A DNA stretch of 64,000 nt from Rubrivivax sp. (GTDB taxonomy: Bacteria > Pseudomonadota > Gammaproteobacteria > Burkholderiales > Burkholderiaceae_C), in NCBI GenBank assembly GCA_030653505.1, contig JAURZK010000038.1, positions 186,001-250,000 on the forward strand, given 5' to 3'. Positions within the stretch are counted from its first letter, which is position 1, and the number at the start of each line of letters is the position of its first letter. The notes beneath the pieces are model-generated. The model had not been told where the DNA came from. It did not search any database and saw only the letters and a list, made by a program, of their open reading frames with translations. A program made the translations under genes and the position numbers. Below are positions 38,407 through 47,141 of the stretch, piece after piece.

Positions 38407-40047
38407 TCAGGCGGACTCCGAAACAGGTGGGGTGAACCCGCTGAGGTCCAGGCCCTCGATGAACCGCGGGTCGATCACCAGCCCAACTGTGGGGCTGCCA
38501 TTGAAATCGCGCGACGACGTGGGCGGCGCATGCGGCCCGCTCGCCACCAGCATGCGCACATCGGCCAGCGCGCGCAGCGCCAGCGAGGGCGGCACACCAC
38601 GTTGATCGAACCGATCCAAGGGTACGAACAGGCCCTGTGCGATGGTGCAGCATTGCGCCGGCCCGGCTGCCTCATTCAGTGTGGCGGCGATGGCGGTGAG
38701 CGCATCGCGGACGACAGGGTTGAGCCGGAGCGGCGCACGAAGGGTGAGTGATGGTTCGGGTGGCTCTGGTTCTGGCGTTGACGGTGCTGGGGGCGGACTT
38801 GGGGGTGCAGGCGGCGCGGTATCCGGTGGCAGCAACGACAACTGTTTGATGGCCGACGTCCCAGGATGCGGAGGACGCGGTGGCACCGGCTTGGCCGAAG
38901 GTTCAACAGGCTTTGAAGTCAGGACCTCTGTCAGCGGCGAAGGGGACGGGTCAAGCCCGGCGAACAGAATCACCGGCGAGGCCAGCCGGACCGCCTCCAT
39001 GCCGACTTTGGACCCGGGGGGGTGGATGATCCACGTGGCCGCGCCGGAGTCCTGCGCCAACAGCACGCCGGCATCGAGCAGTACCTCGCGCATGGTTTCG
39101 GGCGCCTTGGGGATGCCGGGCAGGTGGTCGGCTTCCAGCAAGGCGCTGATGTCTTCGGCCGCGCTTGGCCATAGCAGGAACAGGCCATCGGGGCCGAACC
39201 AGACCCGCGACTTGTCGCGGTTGGCGACCCAGGCCGAGTCCGCGATGGCCAGGCGCCGCAGCGCGTCCACCAGAAAGCGCTCGAGGTGCGAGCCGAACTG
39301 CGGCGAACCGTAACGGTCGGCGTTTGCCACGAGGTTGCGGTCGATGACCAGCGCCAGTGATCTGCGAACCAGTTCGTCCAGGACGTTGATGTCACGGTAC
39401 ACCGGCAAGCCGCCGATGCTGGCCATCATGTGTGGAACGATGACCGTGTTGTCTTGGCACAGGTGCTGCAGCACTTCGGGCAGCACGACGTGGGGCAGCG
39501 CAAACAACCCCAGCGCCCGTGTCTCGGTGGCCTGTGGACGCCAGCGCACGAAGTAGCGCGGGGCATGGCGCTGCTGCAGCCACGCGGCCAATGGCATGAG
39601 GCAGGGTGGCCACTCCACGCCGTGCACATCAGTCACCATGACGTGACTCAGCGCGCGATGGAGTTCGCAGCACAGCCCGGCGATGAAGGTACCCAGCCGC
39701 CAACGCGGCTCCAGTTGCCGGCGCGCGGTGATGGTCAGCCGTCCCGAGAAGATGTGGGCGTCGGTGCCTTGCAGGCTGAAGAAGCCGGCTTCAAGCCCGA
39801 GGCGCAGCAGCCCGCCGGGCGCGCTGAAGTAGTTGTCCGCCGTGGCGGGGAGCAGATGCACAAACGCCGCATAGCGATGGATCAACGCCAGAACGTCGCG
39901 CTCGAAGGTGTCGCGGTCGGTGCCATAGCAGAGCTTGATGCGTGCCACCAGGTCGGCGTGCGGCGCCAACAGCTCGTCCACCGACATGGCCGTGAACCCG
40001 GGATCGGACGATGAGTACGGGCTGTTTTCGGAAGGGGCTGCATGCAT
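38407..40047 (-). CDS. traI: TraI_2-type (MOBH-like) relaxase
   Basis: 546 residues from the ATG at 40047 (a TTG at 40062 is possible). The N-terminal TraI_2 domain is recognised by LLPATADNYFSAPGGLLRLG, FIAGLCCELHRALSHVMVTD, and PRYFVRWRP. The central part has WFGPDGLFLLWP and TWIIHPPGSKVG. A Pro/Ser-rich linker (about residues 385-450) leads to a C-terminal helical domain. It should nick oriT and lead strand transfer with TraD. The His pair many MOBH relaxases carry before the GG motif is not evident in DNYFSAPGG and deserves alignment. Confidence 0.82.
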   Translation of the reverse strand: MHAAPSENSPYSSSDPGFTAMSVDELLAPHADLVARIKLCYGTDRDTFERDVLALIHRYAAFVHLLPATADNYFSAPGGLLRLGLEAGFFSLQGTDAHIFSGRLTITARRQLEPRWRLGTFIAGLCCELHRALSHVMVTDVHGVEWPPCLMPLAAWLQQRHAPRYFVRWRPQATETRALGLFALPHVVLPEVLQHLCQDNTVIVPHMMASIGGLPVYRDINVLDELVRRSLALVIDRNLVANADRYGSPQFGSHLERFLVDALRRLAIADSAWVANRDKSRVWFGPDGLFLLWPSAAEDISALLEADHLPGIPKAPETMREVLLDAGVLLAQDSGAATWIIHPPGSKVGMEAVRLASPVILFAGLDPSPSPLTEVLTSKPVEPSAKPVPPRPPHPGTSAIKQLSLLPPDTAPPAPPSPPPAPSTPEPEPPEPSLTLRAPLRLNPVVRDALTAIAATLNEAAGPAQCCTIAQGLFVPLDRFDQRGVPPSLALRALADVRMLVASGPHAPPTSSRDFNGSPTVGLVIDPRFIEGLDLSGFTPPVSESA

Positions 40048-40115
40048 CGGCGTTGCGTCCAATGACCCTGGCCATTGTTGAAATCCGCGCGCAGTACGTC
40101 CCCTGGGAATGGTGG

Positions 40116-40757
40116 TTATTGCGGCCCGCTATCGCCATCGGCGCCATGTTCCCCAGGGCAGAGCAGCGCCAACATCTCCACCTGCATGCCCGCTGCATCG
40201 GTGGGCGGCGCATGGGTGGGGAACGACCGCTGCAGGCGTTGGTCGGTGCCGAATCGTTGTACCAGCCTGCAGAAGGGGCAGTCGTCGCTTGAGCAGGCCA
40301 CGGCGCCGAAAGCAGCCAGGAACTGGCTGCCGCACGCAGTGCAGGTCACCACCGAAAACGCCTGGCACTTGGCGAGCCAGATGCCGTCGGTGTGCGAGGC
40401 CAAGTCGAAGGCTCGGTCAAAGCTGATGCGGTACGGACATTGGCAGATCGACCGGTAGCTGCGGTATGCGCTGACGAGTGCCTCGCCGGCTGCGAAGCCC
40501 GTGCTGCGCAGGCGCTTGTAGATGGAACTGAAGATCGACGCTTCCGCACGGTGCAGCAGGTTGGCGCTGTGGTACCACTCCGGTGAGTCGGGTGCCCTGC
40601 CGCGCGGCGTGGCCTGGGGGTCGCTGAAGAACAGCCACTGCAGATCACGCGGCTTGAGCCCGGTGATGAGGTGGATGGTGCGGCAGCGCGCACCTAGCTC
40701 AGCGCATTGCTGGGCCAGCAGAATGGCCCCGACGTGGCGGTCGGCGCGGGTTGGCAC
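40116..40757 (-). CDS. FlhC-like transcriptional activator (SetC type)
   Basis: 213 residues, GTG start, 16 nt past the FlhD-like stop. The four Cys at 139, 142, 160 and 163 (CTAC and CPFC) match the zinc site of enterobacterial FlhC (137/140/157/160) almost exactly, and the helical N-terminal part with LITGLKPRDLQWLFF and SAYRSYRSIC follows the family. In SXT-type elements FlhC/FlhD homologues (SetC/SetD) are the master activators of transfer genes. Here they lie directly upstream of traI-traD, in the same orientation, which fits that role. Confidence 0.85.
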   Translation of the reverse strand: MPTRADRHVGAILLAQQCAELGARCRTIHLITGLKPRDLQWLFFSDPQATPRGRAPDSPEWYHSANLLHRAEASIFSSIYKRLRSTGFAAGEALVSAYRSYRSICQCPYRISFDRAFDLASHTDGIWLAKCQAFSVVTCTACGSQFLAAFGAVACSSDDCPFCRLVQRFGTDQRLQRSFPTHAPPTDAAGMQVEMLALLCPGEHGADGDSGPQ

Positions 40758-40773
40758 GTGGCACCGTGTGGGC

Positions 40774-41079
40774 TCAACGTCTGACGTGCGCCGCCAGCGC
40801 CTTGGGCAAACGCACTGCGGCCAAAGGTGCCGCCAAAGGAGCGGGTGCCGTCAGCAGGGCGAGCAGATCATCGCGCGGCGGGAACAGACTGGTCTGCCCG
40901 ACATTCGCGACGAACGACATCAGTTGATCCAGACTCTGCGTCCGCAGGTAGTCCGCCAACTCGGCGTCCAGCGCAAACTTGCAGCAGGTGGACACGCGGT
41001 CACGTTCGATGCCGAGCCGGATGGCTTGCAGCAGATGCAGGTTCGTCGACTGCACGTCGGTGAGTTGCAGATGGTTCAT
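40774..41079 (-). CDS. FlhD-like transcriptional activator (SetD type)
   Basis: 101 residues from the ATG at 41079 with GGGAGAGACC upstream; the longer frame to 41223 is not supported. The sequence NLHLLQAIRLGIERDR then FALDAELADYLRTQSLDQL follows the FlhD dimer fold and its DNA-contact half, including a helix equivalent to the FlhD MATTLGALTLPQM region. It would form an FlhD4C2-like complex with the adjacent FlhC-like protein and switch on conjugation genes. The homology is by pattern and context; no alignment was run. Confidence 0.78.
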   Translation of the reverse strand: MNHLQLTDVQSTNLHLLQAIRLGIERDRVSTCCKFALDAELADYLRTQSLDQLMSFVANVGQTSLFPPRDDLLALLTAPAPLAAPLAAVRLPKALAAHVRR

Positions 41080-41363
41080 GGTCTCTCCCTGGGGTGGGCT
41101 CCCGCAGGAGCGCGGTGAGGTCAGTGGTCGATAGTGGCGTCCTGTTGAGCGGGAAAACTTCTTCGAGACTTGCGCGTTGCGTTCGAGAAGTTCAGCATAT
41201 TCGGTGAGGCGACAGCCGATCAATAGCAGATGCTGAAAGACGCAGTTGCTTACCGCATTGCCACCCGAAAGAGCCCGTACAGAACGACAAATGCGGAAGC
41301 CGTTTTTCCAGGGTGCTGCGCGTCAACGTATCGAGCGCGACATACTTCGGAAAGCTCGCGACC
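41080..41363. promoter_or_regulatory. Divergent regulatory region between FlhD-like and repressor genes
   Basis: This 284-nt gap separates the activator pair (minus) from the broken repressor (plus). A repressor operator array would be expected here. It is less GC-rich than its surroundings by inspection, but no clear repeated operator could be picked out. The minus-strand open frame running through 41192-41452 has no family-like features. Confidence 0.4.
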
Positions 41364-42106
41364 ATGACGTCCCATAAGGTGCCATCGAAGGTGTTGGTCA
41401 CGAGGCCTACAACCGACAACCACCATAGCGGCGTGTCCGCAAACAAACACACCGCAGCGACGCGAAGCGAACGCCCTCTCGTCTTGACGCCTGTCTTTCG
41501 GGACCGGTTGATCGAGTCTCTGGATCAGATGGGTGTGCCGGTGCGCGGGCGCATGTCCTACGTTGCCTCGTTGACCTGCCGCGCGGTGCAGACGGTCAGT
41601 CGCTGGCTCGACGCTGATCGACCGGGTTTGCCCGACATCGAGTCGTGCGCGCGCTTGTGCGATGGGCTGGGCCGCAGCAGCGACTGGATGTTGGGGCTGA
41701 GCGACGCCCCAGTGGTTTCGACAAGTCGGCCGCCACGCTGTCGGCGGCGGAAGTCGGCTGGGTCAGTGATGCGTTCGGCGCGCTTCGGAGTGCGTGCCGC
41801 GCCTGCGAGACCGTGCGCATGGCTGGCGATGAGATGGCGCCGCAGATCCAGGACGGCGACTTGATGTTCGTCGACCGTGCGGCACACCAGCTGGTCGGCA
41901 ACGGCATCTACGCGCTGGAGTTGGGCGGCCGTTTCATGGTGCGCCGCGTTGAAAGCCGGCTGGGTGTGGGCTTGGTACTCAAGTGCGAGAAGCCCGGGTA
42001 CGCGGACTGTGTCGTCAAGGACGCTGTGGCGGCTAAACGCATGGGCCTGCGGTTCATCGGAAAGGTCAGGGGTACAGTGGGCGTCGCTCGCTTCTGGCGG
42101 CAGTAG
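41364..42106 (+). pseudogene. SetR/CI-type repressor, HTH plus S24 peptidase-like domain, frameshifted
   Basis: The N-terminal HTH (FRDRLIESLDQMGVP, AVQTVSRWLDAD, LCDGLGRSSDWMLGLSD) is in one frame from 41364. The C-terminal LexA/CI-like domain (ETVRMAGDEMAPQIQDGDLM, with the Met-Ala-Gly/Asp-Glu-Met pattern typical of such repressors) is in another and ends at 42106. The switch lies close to GACGCCCCAGTGG around 41705-41715; adding one base there, as in a C-run deletion, would restore one protein of about 248 residues. A second start inside the HTH (41645) would not yield a working repressor. A sequencing error in the CCCC run is possible. Confidence 0.75.
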
Positions 42107-42108
42107 GT

Positions 42109-42134
42109 GTCACAGGGGCCGTGGCCCCGGTGAC
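42109..42134. terminator. Hairpin after the repressor, facing the convergent DUF932 gene
   Basis: Stem GTCAC-a-GGGGCC, loop GT, GGCCCC-g-GTGAC, with one mismatch, starting 3 nt after the repressor stop and followed by TTTG. It is in the convergent gap between the repressor (ends 42106) and DUF932 (ends 42203), so it probably serves both directions. Confidence 0.6.
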
Positions 42135-42202
42135 TTTGCGCCTGTCGCAAGATCGGCGGCAGACGGTTGAACCGCTCGCTACCGATCAATGACTCAAAGG
42201 GC

Positions 42203-43267
42203 TCAGATCGCTTCTGCGAGCCCCTTCCACTCCAATGCCGGCAATTCGATCAGCTTGCCGCCCAGCGCCTCGAACTCCGTCGCACGATCGTAGTCTTCGA
42301 CCTCCTGCGAAAAGTGCGTCACGGCATTGACCAGCCCGTAGCCGGACAGGTCGCCCTGGTTGATGAGGTGGCGCAGCACGCCGGCGCGTTCGCTGTCGTT
42401 GAGGACGTAGCGGTTGGCCAGTACCTCGACCGACTTGACCGGGTCGCCGACCAGCGGGATGTTCAGCGTGCGCTGCAGCTTCTGCGCAGTTTGGCGGAAA
42501 GTGGCTTCCGCCACCGCTGCCTGCACCACATCGCGCACCTTCAGGAAGAACGCCTTGTCATCGGCGCGCAAGGTGTCGTCCTTGAACACGGTGATGCTTT
42601 CGTCGTCGTTGCCGAGTGCACGCCCGACGTGGGTCTTGCGCAGCGAGCGGTCCGAAGCGATCAGCCCGTTGCGGCACACCAGCCGGTACAGCAAGGGCTG
42701 AACGGACAACGTGCCCTGGCCGACCTCGGAATTCGAGATCGCTACGCCGGCCTGGACGATGTCGCCAGGCGCCATCTCGTACGTCACCCGTGGCGTGACG
42801 CACTTCAGGTACATGCGCGTCTCGGTCAGTTCCACCGACTCGAAGCGCACTTCAGGCAGTTGCCGCAGGATCGGCAACACACTTTCGGCGAGATCGAAAT
42901 TGTCCAGCCGGCGGTAGCGCTCGGACAGCACGGCCCGGACGTTGCCGTCCAGCGTGCGGATCATGCGCCGGTCGTCATCACTCTGCAGCCAGGTGTTGAC
43001 GTTGCGGTCCAGCAGCACGGGTTGCTCGGTGCGCATGCGCTCGAAATACGCATACGGGATCTTCAGCTTGTCGGCCAACTGCCGGCGGGCCAGCGGCGTG
43101 ACGCCGTACTGCACCGGGGCACTGCCTTCTTCGATGACGAGCCGGGTATCGCCCGTGTCGTCGGTATCGTGCCGCAGCAGAGACGACGACACCACCAGGT
43201 CCTTCTTCGACGCAAGCTGGCGCTCCAGTTCCTGGGCCAGGCTGACGAGAGAACGTCCGCTTTTCAT
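42203..43267 (-). CDS. DUF932-family protein of mobile elements
   Basis: 354 residues from the ATG at 43267 with GGAG 6 nt upstream. It is the typical single-copy DUF932 protein of conjugative elements and phages: the N-terminal lead-in SLVSLAQELERQ, SERYRRLDNFDLAESVLPIL in the middle, and the C-terminal GYGLVNAVTHFSQEVEDYDRA. Its molecular role is unknown; it is linked to DNA-binding or plasmid maintenance in relatives. It is 270 nt downstream of the primase gene, in the same direction. Confidence 0.78.
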   Translation of the reverse strand: MKSGRSLVSLAQELERQLASKKDLVVSSSLLRHDTDDTGDTRLVIEEGSAPVQYGVTPLARRQLADKLKIPYAYFERMRTEQPVLLDRNVNTWLQSDDDRRMIRTLDGNVRAVLSERYRRLDNFDLAESVLPILRQLPEVRFESVELTETRMYLKCVTPRVTYEMAPGDIVQAGVAISNSEVGQGTLSVQPLLYRLVCRNGLIASDRSLRKTHVGRALGNDDESITVFKDDTLRADDKAFFLKVRDVVQAAVAEATFRQTAQKLQRTLNIPLVGDPVKSVEVLANRYVLNDSERAGVLRHLINQGDLSGYGLVNAVTHFSQEVEDYDRATEFEALGGKLIELPALEWKGLAEAI

Positions 43268-43537
43268 GGGAATCTCCATTCGGATTGAGGAGCAGGTACG
43301 GCTCCGCCACTGGCGGGCAAGCACCCGCAAGGGCTGATGACGGATCGAGCGAGGTCGATCCACGAGGGCGCGATGAAGGTCGCGCTTGAGAGCTCCAGGA
43401 CTGTCTTCGCCGCGCCCGAAGACGCGGCCTGGTCTGACAGCGACCAGTGGGAGAACCTTTTCACCGCCACCGAACAGCGTGTGCGTGGTGGCGCTGAAAA
43501 GGTGGGTGCGATCACCTGATCGCACCCTGTTCATGGC

Positions 43538-44545
43538 TCATGTGGAACGCCGTGCGCTATCCACGCGAGCGCGCCAAACGTCCGCCCAGTCCATGCCGGG
43601 CTGGCGAGGCACGAACACCTGCACCGCACGTGGGCCGGTTCGGCGTTCCTCCTTCTTCAGCCGCCGCGCCAGCGCGAAGGCAAAGGCCTGGCCGTCGAAG
43701 TCGGCATCGGCATCGTTGTCTGCGTAGATGCACACCTTGCGCACCGAGTCCGGCAGCCACAGCTTCTCCAGGTTGCCGGCGCTGAGCCCGGCCCACACCG
43801 GCTTGCCAGTGGCCAGGTGCACGGCGATGGCGGTCTCGATGCCTTCGGTGATGGCCAGTTCCTCGCCCGCCTCGAACAGGCGGATCGCGGCGCCGTTGAT
43901 GCCTGCGGACAGCACCTTCTTGGCGTCATGCGGTGTCGCCTTCTGCCCGTCCTTCAGGTAGGTTCGATGCAGCGTCACGGCATGACCGTCGGGCCCCTGG
44001 ATGCAAGCCAGCATGGCGGCGTACTCCGCCACCTTGCGCGACTTGCCGGTCAGGTCCTTCTCGTAGTAGCCCAGGGCCGGATGCAAGCGCAGTGCCTTGG
44101 GGTACGCCGGCAGCGACAGACCTCGGTTGCCCAGGTAGCTGTCCACCGGATCGCCTGGCAGCACGGGTTTGGCTTCGTCCCAGATCTTCTGGGCCAGCTT
44201 CTTCATGCGGTCTGGTGCAGGTTCTGCGAGCGCCGGACGGGGTGCCGAGAGCCCCGCGCCGACGCAGCGCTCGACTTCCTGCAAGGCCGTGTTGAAGTCG
44301 ATGCCCTTGGCGGCCTGCAAGAGCTTGAAGCCGCCACCCGGGCCGCAGTGCCGGCAGTGGTAGTTGCCTTCGCCGAACTTGTCGGTGTACTGAAAGCGGT
44401 CGGTGCCGCCGCACAGGGGGCAGGGCAGGTTGCGCTTCTTGAGGATGGCTTCATCCACGCCCAGGCTGGCCAGGATGTCGGTCCAGCGGCCGTGGGCGCG
44501 GCGCTTCACCTCATCAACGCGCGCGGTGTACTCAGCGTTTTGCAT
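43538..44545 (-). CDS. Toprim-domain primase-like protein (zinc-ribbon N terminus)
   Basis: 335 residues. The zinc ribbon is at CPLCGG (Cys 42 and 45) and CRHC (Cys 64 and 67), as in P4-alpha and DnaG-type primases. A Toprim core follows with EGIETAIAVH and IYADNDADADFDG (acidic DxD). There is no helicase domain, so it is a stand-alone primase like those on conjugative elements, which prime the transferred strand. It starts 15 nt after the 44561-44881 gene, suggesting co-transcription. Confidence 0.85.
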   Translation of the reverse strand: MQNAEYTARVDEVKRRAHGRWTDILASLGVDEAILKKRNLPCPLCGGTDRFQYTDKFGEGNYHCRHCGPGGGFKLLQAAKGIDFNTALQEVERCVGAGLSAPRPALAEPAPDRMKKLAQKIWDEAKPVLPGDPVDSYLGNRGLSLPAYPKALRLHPALGYYEKDLTGKSRKVAEYAAMLACIQGPDGHAVTLHRTYLKDGQKATPHDAKKVLSAGINGAAIRLFEAGEELAITEGIETAIAVHLATGKPVWAGLSAGNLEKLWLPDSVRKVCIYADNDADADFDGQAFAFALARRLKKEERRTGPRAVQVFVPRQPGMDWADVWRARVDSARRST

Positions 44546-44560
44546 CCGAGCCTCCGCGCG

Positions 44561-44881
44561 TCAAGGGTGCCGGCGACGAATCGCCGGCGTGAACAGCTGC
44601 CCGGCGTTCAAGGCCTCGACGACGCTGTGATCGACGAACTCTGAAGGCAGCAGGTGCTGGATGTTCAGCGTTCGCCCTTGCGCGTCCAACCGTTCGACCT
44701 TGAAGCCTGCGGTGTGCCACTGCACGCGGTAGGTGAGCCGGTCTGCGCCTGCGATGACGAAGGTGCGGCCCGGCTTGCCGGTGAGCACCTCACTTTCCTT
44801 GACCAGGAACTCGATCTCTTCGGGCGCAGACACCGCCAGCCACCGATGGGGGCTGCCAGGGCTTTGTGCGATGGATTGCAT
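44561..44881 (-). CDS. Hypothetical element protein
   Basis: 106 residues from the ATG at 44881 with AAAGGA upstream. It holds a compact alternating beta pattern (AGADRLTYRVQWHTAGFKVERLD) and a C-terminal FVDHSVVEALNAGQLFTPAIRRR. No known family is recognised. Its position between a primase and a 187-residue hypothetical gene, on the same strand, suggests a role in element maintenance. Confidence 0.65.
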   Translation of the reverse strand: MQSIAQSPGSPHRWLAVSAPEEIEFLVKESEVLTGKPGRTFVIAGADRLTYRVQWHTAGFKVERLDAQGRTLNIQHLLPSEFVDHSVVEALNAGQLFTPAIRRRHP

Positions 44882-44952
44882 GGTGGTCCTTTCAATCGGC
44901 ATCCACCGGGTGGCGGGCAGTCCGCCGACTCGATGGGTTTTGGTGATGGGGG

Positions 44953-45516
44953 TCAGGCGAACAGGTCGCCATGAGCAGCCATCTGCTTGAGCTGCTCGTT
45001 GATCCACTGCGGGTTCTTGGCCAGCCTGGCCTCGACCCATGCGGGATTGCTGGCGACGGCCTCGCGCACCCAGTCGGGGTAGCGCTTCAGCGTCTCGCCA
45101 AACCACGCCTTCACGCTGTGGCGGATGTGGTCACGAATCTCGTGCGCATCGACCAGGCCGCAGAAGGCGATGGGCGATAGCGGGCTGCAGCCCACGACGC
45201 GCAGACAGCTCACGAACGAGAACGGCGCACCGTCCTTCTCACGCTCGGTGAACACCCAGCGCAAGGTGTCGAACTTTTCTTCGAGCGGGGTTTCGGGGTC
45301 TGCGAGGTGGCGAACCTCCTGCAGCAAACGCCAATGCAGGAAGACAACGTCTTCCTCGCTCCAATCGACGGGCGATGTGTCGTCGTCGAGTGCAGCACCG
45401 AACGCGTCGCGGTCCGAAGAACTGCTTGAGCTTTGCAGCAGCGCTGCGCAAGACGGCGCCGGCCGCCCTGCCGTCGCTGTGAAGACAGAACTGGGTGATG
45501 TCGCTGGATTCAGCAT
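44953..45516 (-). CDS. Hypothetical element protein with RBS in a perfect hairpin
   Basis: 187 residues, ATG at 45516. The N-terminal part is Ser-rich; the rest is helical with repeated Trp/Lys patterns (WVFTEREKDGAPFSFVSCLR, WVREAVASNPAWVEARLAKN). The end resembles the WVEARLAKNPQWINE type of element proteins. The Shine-Dalgarno GGAGG is inside a 9-bp stem just before the ATG (45518-45545), which suggests translational control. Function unknown. Confidence 0.7.
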   Translation of the reverse strand: MLNPATSPSSVFTATAGRPAPSCAALLQSSSSSSDRDAFGAALDDDTSPVDWSEEDVVFLHWRLLQEVRHLADPETPLEEKFDTLRWVFTEREKDGAPFSFVSCLRVVGCSPLSPIAFCGLVDAHEIRDHIRHSVKAWFGETLKRYPDWVREAVASNPAWVEARLAKNPQWINEQLKQMAAHGDLFA

Positions 45517-45517
45517 G

Positions 45518-45545
45518 GTTGCCTCCTTGAAAGGACGGAGGCAAC
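45518..45545 (-). promoter_or_regulatory. RBS-sequestering hairpin in the leader of the 44953-45516 gene
   Basis: On the transcript the stem is GTTGCCTCC / GGAGGCAAC, 9 perfect base pairs, with a 10-nt loop. The downstream arm contains the Shine-Dalgarno GGAGG, 5 nt before the ATG at 45516. Folding would block ribosome entry, so a protein, RNA or melting event could control translation. Confidence 0.65.
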
Positions 45546-45972
45546 GCGCAGCACGGCAGAGGGCGTAAGCCCCCAGGGGGTGAATGAATGGCTACAGGGC
45601 TGGCTTGAGCCAGCGGCAGGTGCCGCCGGGGATCGGTGTGCCAGCTACCGACCGGAGAAAGCTTGCGACGGGAGGGGCGCGGCCTGGGGCCACGCTTTCA
45701 CCTCGAAAGCTCGCTTCGATGCGATCGCTGGCGACGGGCCCGACGGGCCGGCGCCGAACTCGACGATGAACCTCCAGGGCTTGCCGTGTTTGAGTGCAGG
45801 GCCAGCTGCTGCACGGTGTCAAGGTATCGGCGTTGGCGGCCGCGGTCAACGGAGAAAGCGCGCCAGCTGCGCGCTGATGCCGAAAGGGCGCTCAGGCGCC
45901 GTCCATTCCGCATGGCGGTTGCGAACGGCCTTGCGCAAGATCGCTGCGAACCAGGCGGCCGGGAGCGCGAAC
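45546..45972. promoter_or_regulatory. Divergent intergenic region between hypothetical gene and AcaB-like gene
   Basis: 427 nt hold the promoters of both directions. The forward frame of AcaB stays open through this stretch to 45580, but that part lacks family-like sequence, and a GGGAG precedes the ATG at 45973. No clear operator or origin was identified. Confidence 0.45.
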
Positions 45973-46725
45973 ATGTCGGATGTTCAGATCGTCAAGATGG
46001 ACCAGGGCGGGGTCAACGCCCGCATCATCGCCAAGGAGACCAAGGCAGACTTCCGCCGGGTCGAAGCCGCCAGCCTGAAGATGCCGGCCCGGTTCACCAG
46101 CGCCGAAGGCAAGCGCTTCTTCGTCCGGCACTTCAACACGTTGCAGCTCAACGCGCACTTCATTTCGGTGATCGCCCGCACACGGCTGGACCACGACGAC
46201 ATCGCCAAGGTCGAGGCGGCGATACGCACGCAGATGGAGGCCGTGACCGACACCCTCAACAAGGCCATCGACGGCGCCGAGGCGCTGTTCAAGGTGAACG
46301 GCATCACGAGTGCTGCCACCTACGACACGGTGCCCCTGGACATCGAGGTCGGTGTGTTGTCATCGAACGGACGGCGCTTCCTGGAGGTGCTGGGCAAGCT
46401 CGACCAGCTGATGCCCCTGCTGCAGACGCTGGAGATTCATGAGGTCATCACGACACAGGCGGTGGACATCCAACGGGCCAGTCTGAAGCGCCAGGTGCGC
46501 GACGTTGCGGGTGCGGCCCGCAATCTGGCCATGGGTCTGCGGCGGCGGATGAATGCGATGGGTGGCCGGGAGGGTGTCGCAGCGTCTGTTGGTGCCGAGG
46601 CTCCGGACGATGAAGCGCATGGAGTGACGAGCACGGAGACCGGGGCAGATCCAGTCCCCGAGACTGCGCACGTGGCCGACGCGGTCAGCGAAGCCGCGCA
46701 CGCGAGCGAAGGCCAGCAAAGTTGA
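45973..46725 (+). CDS. AcaB-like (DUF1845-family) element protein
   Basis: 250 residues from the ATG at 45973. The helical core SAEGKRFFVRHFNTLQLNAH then DHDDIAKVEAAIRTQMEAVT and TYDTVPLDIEVGVLSSNGRR matches the AcaB/DUF1845 family found in many conjugative elements. AcaB in IncA/C plasmids is reported as a transcriptional activator. A Glu/Ala-rich C-terminal tail of about 50 residues is probably disordered. It is transcribed away from the primase cluster. Confidence 0.75.
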   Translation: MSDVQIVKMDQGGVNARIIAKETKADFRRVEAASLKMPARFTSAEGKRFFVRHFNTLQLNAHFISVIARTRLDHDDIAKVEAAIRTQMEAVTDTLNKAIDGAEALFKVNGITSAATYDTVPLDIEVGVLSSNGRRFLEVLGKLDQLMPLLQTLEIHEVITTQAVDIQRASLKRQVRDVAGAARNLAMGLRRRMNAMGGREGVAASVGAEAPDDEAHGVTSTETGADPVPETAHVADAVSEAAHASEGQQS

Positions 46726-47141
46726 TTTCGGTTCGTATCGAAACCGCCATGCGCAAGCGCTGGCCTCGCGATGCGCTTTCGGCGATCGACCGTGGCGGCT
46801 TCTTGAGCCGCTTCCCGCCCAGAGCTATCGTGTCAACACGTCGCACCCCGTGGCGGCCCTTGCGCAAAGCGCACAGGGCCGCCGGGCGGCGATGGCGTCG
46901 CAGTCGATACCTGCCTTTCTTTGATCGTGCCCGCCACCCTTGTCTGGGGTGCCGTTGGCTACGCCATCGGCTGCAACGCCGGTGGACGATCGTCCTTCCA
47001 TGTCCACACCGTCTCGACCGGGACGCCAACGGTGTGTTGTCGAGTCCAGCGTTCCTATCGGCCAGCGCAACCCTGACCTAGCGCGGCCGCAGCAGAGCGG
47101 GTCATGACTTCCATCGGCGCCAGCCGTGAAGAGGCCAGATC
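46726..47141. other. Intergenic stretch between AcaB-like and AlpA genes, no supported gene
   Basis: An open frame runs on from the +1 phase of the AcaB end to a stop near 46923, and another holds a short hydrophobic stretch (VPATLVWGAVGYAIG) that ends near 47078, but neither has a plausible start or ribosome site. The short motif CGCCATGCxxAAGCGCTGGC here recurs near 57826. No gene is called. Confidence 0.4.

Noticed and set aside
41192..41452. Small minus-strand frame between FlhD-like and repressor genes
   Set aside because: No family-like sequence, no ribosome site, and it overlaps the 5' part of the repressor gene.
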